From: Sutterella sp.
GTDB taxonomy: Bacteria; Pseudomonadota; Gammaproteobacteria; Burkholderiales; Burkholderiaceae_F
Direction of reading: 5' to 3'
Length of the DNA: 9,512 nucleotides
NCBI GenBank assembly: GCA_003488465.1
Contig: DNLN01000026.1
Coordinates: 1 to 9,512 of the forward strand
Positions 6,215 through 9,512 of the stretch are shown piece after piece (within the stretch, counting starts at the first letter, position 1; each line of letters starts with the position of its first letter). The position numbers were made by a program, and so were the translations under genes. The notes under the pieces were generated by a model, which saw nothing but the letters and a program-made list of their open reading frames with translations, did no database searches and was not told the origin of the DNA.

Positions 6215-6559
6215 ATGATCTCAAGAAACATTGCCGCTGGCCTTTGCCTGGCGCTTGTCTGCGCCTGCTCGGCAGCCGTTGCGGCTGAAACCTCCGCCGC
6301 AGATGACGCCAGGGCGAGCATGAACGCGCTCGGACAGAGCGCCTCCAAAGGCTGGAGCGCCGTCAAAAAGGGCGTCTCGAGCGGCTGGGAGAAAACCAAG
6401 GAAGGCACCTCTGCGGGTTGGGAGAAAACAAAGGAGGTGACGAGCAAGGGTTGGGACAAGACCAAGGATGGCGTCTCAACCGGCTGGGAAAAGACCAAGG
6501 ATGCCGCAGTCGATGCAAAGGATGCCGTCAAGGAAAAGATTCACAAGGCGACCGAGTAG
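6215..6559 (+). CDS. Small exported protein with five 11-residue GWxKTK repeats
   Basis: I do not recognise a named family. The 114-aa protein begins with a signal-like segment (MISRNIAAGLCLALVCACSA), probably cleaved by signal peptidase I near AVAA-ETS. VCAC could also be read as a weak lipobox, with Cys18 as the lipidated residue. The mature part has Gly-Trp at residues 46, 57, 68, 79 and 90, exactly 11 apart, in units such as GWEKTKEGTSA and GWDKTKDGVST, then a charged tail DAKDAVKEKIHKATE. Period 11 fits a hendecad amphipathic helix with Trp along one stripe, reminiscent of LEA-like stress or membrane-associating helices (inference). The AAAGG before it overlaps the fbp stop, 5 bp separate the genes, and a terminator follows, so it is the last gene of the pepN-fbp unit. 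Expression is likely; the function is unknown. Confidence 0.85.
   Translation: MISRNIAAGLCLALVCACSAAVAAETSAADDARASMNALGQSASKGWSAVKKGVSSGWEKTKEGTSAGWEKTKEVTSKGWDKTKDGVSTGWEKTKDAAVDAKDAVKEKIHKATE
6347..6511 (+). repeat. Five tandem 33-bp repeats coding 11-residue units
   Basis: Inside the small exported gene, 33-bp units each encode a GW-(E/D/S)-x-x-K-x-x-x-x-x block. The three middle units agree best (GGCTGGGAGAAAACCAAGGA and GGTTGGGAGAAAACAAAGGA in two neighbours). The outer units are more diverged. This indicates growth by tandem duplication followed by drift. Unit number may differ between strains. Confidence 0.85.
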
Positions 6560-6588
6560 GAGACCGTAAATCTGCATCTCTTTCTTGA

Positions 6589-6626
6589 CCGAGGGCAAGA
6601 CTCAGATTCTGCCCTCGGCTTTTTTT
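6589..6626 (+). terminator. Rho-independent terminator after the pepN-fbp-repeat gene unit
   Basis: A perfect 9-bp stem, CCGAGGGCA (6589-6597) with TGCCCTCGG (6610-6618) and a 12-nt loop, is followed by C and seven T (6620-6626). It lies 30 bp after the stop of the small exported gene and ends the plus-strand unit. Confidence 0.92.
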
Positions 6627-6652
6627 GCATGTTCAGCATCAAAGCAAAAACC

Positions 6653-6690
6653 AGTTTCCCGTTTGCTTTCAATGTATTGAATAGGAAACT
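6653..6690. promoter_or_regulatory. Nested dyad, possible operator for ttdAB
   Basis: The outer arms AGTTTCC (6653-6659) and GGAAACT (6684-6690) are perfect complements. Between them lies the palindrome TTCAAT-GT-ATTGAA (6668-6681), placed off-centre. The inner palindrome contains T-N11-A, the loose consensus of LysR-type regulator sites, and overlaps the candidate -35 of the ttdA promoter. The nearby LysR-type gene (9354-8425) is one possible binder. The symmetry is seen; the operator role is inference. Confidence 0.4.
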
Positions 6691-6704
6691 AGTTATGTTA
6701 TAGC
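6677..6704 (+). promoter_or_regulatory. Candidate sigma-70 promoter for ttdAB
   Basis: TTGAAT (6677-6682; four of six match TTGACA) and TATAGC (6699-6704; four of six match TATAAT) are spaced by 16 nt in the AT-rich gap. The leader to ttdA would be about 130 nt. Other weak -10-like sequences occur further on (TTATAAAG near 6745), so the choice is uncertain. Confidence 0.35.
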
Positions 6705-6789
6705 TTTTTGTTTATCGTTTTCATAATTTCTAAAGTATTTGAATTATAAAGACGAGTCGCCGACAATAGTTCCCGAAGAGAATCCCGGC

Positions 6790-6822
6790 CGAATGCCAGC
6801 ATCAGACCTGAAAAGGCATTCG
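6790..6822 (+). other. Leader stem-loop before the ttdA ribosome site
   Basis: CGAATGCC (6790-6797) pairs perfectly with GGCATTCG (6815-6822), an 8-bp stem with a 17-nt loop. It ends 10 nt before the Shine-Dalgarno AAGGAG (6832-6837). No U tract follows, so it is not a terminator. It may affect translation or stability of the ttdAB message. Confidence 0.45.
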
Positions 6823-6843
6823 CCCGTTTACAAGGAGATCCAC

Positions 6844-7743
6844 ATGGACAAGCAGGAACTCGCCGTCCGGTTCACGGACCTGATGGCAAGGTTCACGTCG
6901 TACCTCGGCAAGCACATGCCCGACGACGTGATGAAGGCGCTCACAGAGCTGCGCGCCCAGCAGAACACGGAGCTCGCAAAGATCGTCTACGACTCGATGT
7001 TCGAGAATCTGGCGGCGGCCGAAGCGGACAATGTCCCGAGCTGCCAGGACACGGGCGTCATCCAGTACTTCGTCGAATGCGGCTCGCGCTTCCCGCTGCT
7101 CGCAGAACTGCGCGAGTGCCTCACGCAGGCCACGATCCGCGCTACGAAGGAGGCCCCGCTCCGTCACAACGCCGTGGAGATCTTCATCGAGAAGAACTCG
7201 GGCAACAACACCGGCGTACGCATCCCCTACATCGACTGGGAGATCATCCCCGATTCTGACGAGTGCACCATCTACGGCTACATGGCGGGCGGCGGCTGCT
7301 CCCTGCCCGGCGCAGCCAAGGTACTGATGCCCGTGGAAGGGTACGAAGGCATCGTGCGGTTCGTCTTTGACGTGATCTGCGAGCGCGGCATCAACGCCTG
7401 TCCGCCGCTGCTTGTCGGCATCGGCATCGCCGGTTCCTGCGAGGTGGCCTCGATGCTGTCCAAGCGCGCGCTGATGCGCCCCATCGGCTCGAGCAACAGC
7501 AATCCGATCGGCGCCGAGTTTGAAAAAATCATGGCCGACGGTCTTGACCGGATCAACATTGGTCCGGGCGGCCTGGGCGGCGTCAAGACCGTCATGGGCG
7601 TCAATGTCGAGCAGGCGGCGCGCCATCCGTCGTGTCTCGCGGTCGGTGTCTCCACCGGCTGCTGGGCGCACCGTCGCGCAGGCATCCGCGTGCATGCCGA
7701 CATGAGCTATGAACTGTTTACGCACAAGGGGGTGACGCTGTGA
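6844..7743 (+). CDS. ttdA: L(+)-tartrate dehydratase alpha subunit (class I fumarase-type iron-sulfur hydro-lyase)
   Basis: Alpha subunit of a [4Fe-4S] hydro-lyase that dehydrates L(+)-tartrate to oxaloacetate in anaerobic cytoplasm. The 299 aa compare with 303 in E. coli TtdA, and alignment from memory runs end to end: [70 protein letters not shown], and [18 protein letters not shown]. The three expected cluster cysteines are Cys67, Cys186 and Cys273. The ATG at 6844 has AAGGAG 6 nt upstream, a strong site. The gene overlaps ttdB by 4 bp. Class I fumarases with split subunits belong to the same superfamily, so fumarase activity cannot be excluded, but the closest recalled match is TtdA. No ttdT antiporter gene is present in the window. 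Confidence 0.87.
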   Translation: MDKQELAVRFTDLMARFTSYLGKHMPDDVMKALTELRAQQNTELAKIVYDSMFENLAAAEADNVPSCQDTGVIQYFVECGSRFPLLAELRECLTQATIRATKEAPLRHNAVEIFIEKNSGNNTGVRIPYIDWEIIPDSDECTIYGYMAGGGCSLPGAAKVLMPVEGYEGIVRFVFDVICERGINACPPLLVGIGIAGSCEVASMLSKRALMRPIGSSNSNPIGAEFEKIMADGLDRINIGPGGLGGVKTVMGVNVEQAARHPSCLAVGVSTGCWAHRRAGIRVHADMSYELFTHKGVTL

Positions 7744-8360
7744 GCAAGAAGATTCTGACCACTCCGATCCAGGACAAGGATCTGGAGGACATCCGCATCG
7801 GCGACATCATCTACCTGAACGGCTTCCTGTGCACGGCGCGCGACTGCGCGCACACGCGCCTGGTCAAGCAGGGCAGAAAGCTGCCCGTCGACCTCGATCG
7901 CCGCGCCATCTTCCACGCCGGGCCCATCATGGTGCCCTGCGGCAGCGAGTCGGGCAGCGGCTACAAGGTCGTTTCCATCGGCCCGACCACCTCGATGCGC
8001 ATGGAAAAGTTCGAGAAGGAATTCATCGAACAGACCGGTGTGAAGCTCATCATCGGCAAGGGCGGCATGGGCCCGAACACCGTTGAGGGCTGCATGAAGC
8101 ACAAGGCCATTCACTGCGTGTTCCCGGGCGGGTGCGCCGTACTCGCCGCTCACTGCGTCGAAGAGGTTGAAGACGTTCAGTGGCCCGACCTCGGAATGCC
8201 CGAGTCGCTCTGGGTGATGCGCGTCAAGGAGTTCGGTCCGCTCATCGTCTCCATCGACACGCACGGCGGAAATCTTTTTGAGCAGAACAAGAAGGTCTTC
8301 AACAAGGCCAAGGAGCCGATCGTCGAGGAAGTGGTCGCCAAGACCGAATACATCGACTAA
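7740..8360 (+). CDS. ttdB: L(+)-tartrate dehydratase beta subunit
   Basis: Beta subunit that completes the active site of the tartrate dehydratase with TtdA. At 206 aa it matches E. coli TtdB (201 aa). Shared blocks: [97 protein letters not shown] and [19 protein letters not shown] and IGKGGMG are the family landmarks for this fold. The start is GTG at 7740, with GTGA overlapping the ttdA stop and AAGGGGG about 8 nt upstream, so translation is coupled. E. coli class I FumA has a different sequence where IGKGGMG stands here, which favours TtdB over that type; a split class I fumarase remains the alternative. Confidence 0.88.
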   Translation: MSKKILTTPIQDKDLEDIRIGDIIYLNGFLCTARDCAHTRLVKQGRKLPVDLDRRAIFHAGPIMVPCGSESGSGYKVVSIGPTTSMRMEKFEKEFIEQTGVKLIIGKGGMGPNTVEGCMKHKAIHCVFPGGCAVLAAHCVEEVEDVQWPDLGMPESLWVMRVKEFGPLIVSIDTHGGNLFEQNKKVFNKAKEPIVEEVVAKTEYID

Positions 8361-8386
8361 CGGCTGCCCGCGAAGAAGGCATCCCC

Positions 8387-8422
8387 AGCGGCGCGTCCCC
8401 TTCCAGGGGCGCGCCGCTTTTT
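8387..8422 (+). terminator. Rho-independent terminator after ttdB
   Basis: AGCGGCGCG-T-CCCC (8387-8400) pairs with GGGGCGCGCCGCT (8406-8418), a 13-bp stem with one bulged T and a 5-nt loop, followed by TTTTT (8418-8422). It starts 26 bp after the ttdB stop and ends two bases before the LysR stop codon on the other strand. The minus strand has no U tract after the stem, so it should act mainly in the plus direction. Confidence 0.88.
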
Positions 8423-8424
8423 CG

Positions 8425-9354
8425 TCAGCAGTTCCCCAACTGCCGCCCGCCGACCTCCTTCATGACGGCAACAAGCGCCTGGGCGGCCTTGTTGCGGTAA
8501 GCCTCGGCGCGGAACGCCACGACAACCTGGCGGTCGGGGAGTGCCGGCGCGCAGGAAAAGCACCTCACGGGCTGCGCCGTATGGGCTCTCCTTGCAAGCG
8601 TAAGCGTCGTAAGCGTCGCCCCCACCCCGGCGCTCGCAAGATAGATCGCAGCAACGGGCGAATCGCTTTCAAGAACGACCTTTGGTCTCGCCCCGCTCTC
8701 CCGGCAGAGCCACTCAAATATTTCGTGGAACTGCTGGCCCTTGCGGATGAGGATGAACGGGTGATCGGAAAGCCTCTCAAAGGGCAGCTCGGGGAACTCC
8801 TCCCCCGTCTCTGGCACGGAGCGGGCAATCGGATCGGCGTCGCTCAAGCACAGGAACTGACGCTCCGAATAAAGCGGCTCGAACTGCAACTCCGGATGAA
8901 AGAGCGGCGCAAGGGAGAGCGCCAGGTCGGCCTTGCCGGTGAGCGCCAAACGCTCGAGCTCCCAGGTCGTGCCTTCCAGAAGCTGGATTTCGACATCCGG
9001 ATAGCGCTCGCGAAAAAGAGGCAGCACCTCGGTGAGAAAAAAGGTCGAACGATATTGCGAGGCGCCAAGCCGAATGCGTCCCCGCACGCCCCGCGCGATA
9101 TCGGCGATCTGCCTGTCACGGATCTCCCGAAGCCGCTCGATCTCCTTTTCGGTGCGCAGATAGCACTCGCCGGCGAACGTGAGTCTAAGCGGCCGGCTGT
9201 CACGGTTGACAAGCGGCATTCCGACCTCGGCCTCGAGCCGCTGCACGAACTGAGAAAGCGAAGGCTGGCTGATCTCGAGCACTTGGGAGGCCTTGGAGAA
9301 ATTGCCATGCTCGATCAGCGCAGAAAGATAGCGCACCACGTGGTTGTCAGACAT
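8425..9354 (-). CDS. LysR-family transcriptional regulator
   Basis: LysR-type regulator of 309 aa, the normal length. The N-terminal winged helix-turn-helix covers about residues 4-63 (VVRYLSALIEHGNFSKASQV, then SQPSLSQFVQRLEAEVG, then the wing around RPLRLTFAG). A linker helix follows, and an effector-binding domain of the periplasmic-binding-protein fold fills about residues 92-295 (GRIRLGASQYRSTFFLTEVL, VEIQLLEG, KADLALSLAPL). The ATG at 9354 begins MSDNHVVRYL, as expected, but has only a poor ribosome site. It converges on ttdAB. In E. coli the LysR-type TtdR (from memory) controls ttdABT, so a similar role here is plausible, but the gene order differs (downstream and convergent, not divergent), so no symbol is given. 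Confidence 0.92.
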   Translation of the reverse strand: MSDNHVVRYLSALIEHGNFSKASQVLEISQPSLSQFVQRLEAEVGMPLVNRDSRPLRLTFAGECYLRTEKEIERLREIRDRQIADIARGVRGRIRLGASQYRSTFFLTEVLPLFRERYPDVEIQLLEGTTWELERLALTGKADLALSLAPLFHPELQFEPLYSERQFLCLSDADPIARSVPETGEEFPELPFERLSDHPFILIRKGQQFHEIFEWLCRESGARPKVVLESDSPVAAIYLASAGVGATLTTLTLARRAHTAQPVRCFSCAPALPDRQVVVAFRAEAYRNKAAQALVAVMKEVGGRQLGNC

Positions 9355-9439
9355 AAACCGGGGCTCAGAAAATCAAAGGGCGAGCAGGAACCGCGAAGGC
9401 CCCTCTCGCCCCTGGAGACACATTAGAAAAGCCCTGGCG

Positions 9440-9512
9440 CTAGCGGGCCGCCTCGGCAGCGGCGGGCGCTGCCTGCTCAGTCGGAGCAGGAGCCGGAGCA
9501 GGAGCGGGAGCC
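9440..9512 (-). CDS. C-terminal end of an Ala-Pro-rich protein (partial, runs off the window)
   Basis: The last bases on the minus strand read as (Ala-Pro)x5 followed by TEQAAPAAAEAAR and a TAG stop (9442-9440), with no other stop in the frame to the window edge. Such Ala-Pro tails are common at the C-terminus of exported or envelope-linked proteins in Burkholderiales, but 23 residues do not identify the family. The LysR gene begins 85 bp further on the same strand. The sequence is low in complexity, so the frame is not proven. Confidence 0.5.
   Translation of the reverse strand, partial: APAPAPAPAPTEQAAPAAAEAAR

Larger units (their letters stand above)
6627..6843 (+). other. AT-rich intergenic and leader region before ttdA
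   Basis: 217 bp without a gene. The first 120 bp are strikingly AT-rich compared with the GC-rich surroundings, and the last 100 bp return to normal composition. It holds nested inverted repeats (6653-6690), a possible promoter (6677-6704) and a leader stem-loop (6790-6822) just before the ttdA ribosome site. An in-frame TTG at 6739 extends ttdA upstream, but that peptide resembles nothing I know, so I treat it as untranslated. Confidence 0.7.

Noticed and set aside
6215..6290. Firm lipoprotein call from VCAC in the small repeat protein
   Set aside because: Cys at the -2 position is atypical for a lipobox and an ordinary signal peptidase site follows closely, so it is only mentioned as an alternative.
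6739..6843. TTG-initiated extension of ttdA
   Set aside because: The AT-rich leader peptide is unrelated to TtdA, while ATG at 6844 has a strong AAGGAG site and matches the family start.
8278..9426. 382-codon plus-strand frame across ttdB end and the LysR gene
   Set aside because: It runs through a strong terminator and opposite a clear LysR gene; composition is typical of a shadow frame.

Overview
The window reads as chromosomal housekeeping DNA from a GC-rich betaproteobacterium (order Burkholderiales). A Sutterella-like gut member is my best guess. The support is the content and order of the genes (4.5S RNA, dnaX and ybaB on one strand; pepN and fbp divergent from them), the style of the protein sequences, and a neighbouring TtdAB-type tartrate dehydratase pair as in anaerobic gut bacteria. 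The taxonomic call is inference from recalled families, not from a search.

Layout. Minus strand, right to left: the 4.5S signal recognition particle RNA (ffs, about 2420-2320), a dnaX promoter and leader hairpin, dnaX (DNA polymerase III tau/gamma, from 2169) and ybaB (355-23). Plus strand, starting back to back with ffs: pepN (2517-5186), fbp (5202-6209) and a small exported protein built from five 11-residue GW repeats (6215-6559), closed by a strong terminator. An AT-rich gap (6627-6843) with dyad symmetries leads into ttdA (6844-7743) and ttdB (7740-8360), closed by another terminator. A LysR-type regulator (9354-8425) points toward ttdAB, and the Ala-Pro-rich tail of another minus-strand gene runs off the right edge.

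The most notable point is dnaX. The frame containing the ATPase domains stops after 448 codons (stop at 823-825). The tau-specific C-terminal domain continues without interruption in the +1 frame down to 297. The lengths of the two possible products (448 aa, and about 623 aa if a +1 shift occurs) resemble the gamma and tau forms of E. coli (431 and 643 aa). The junction holds a perfect 7-bp hairpin and a CCC AGG codon pair that could permit a +1 slip. Either this is programmed frameshifting with the usual logic reversed (gamma by normal reading, tau by the shift), or it is an indel or sequencing error. Sequence alone cannot decide. The tau frame also runs 29 codons past the usual end of the family and overlaps ybaB by 59 bp.

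Functionally the genes fall into replication and DNA binding (dnaX, ybaB), protein targeting (ffs), peptide turnover (pepN), gluconeogenesis (fbp), and dehydration of tartrate to oxaloacetate (ttdAB) with a possible LysR regulator. I found no mobile elements, CRISPR arrays, tRNAs or rRNAs.
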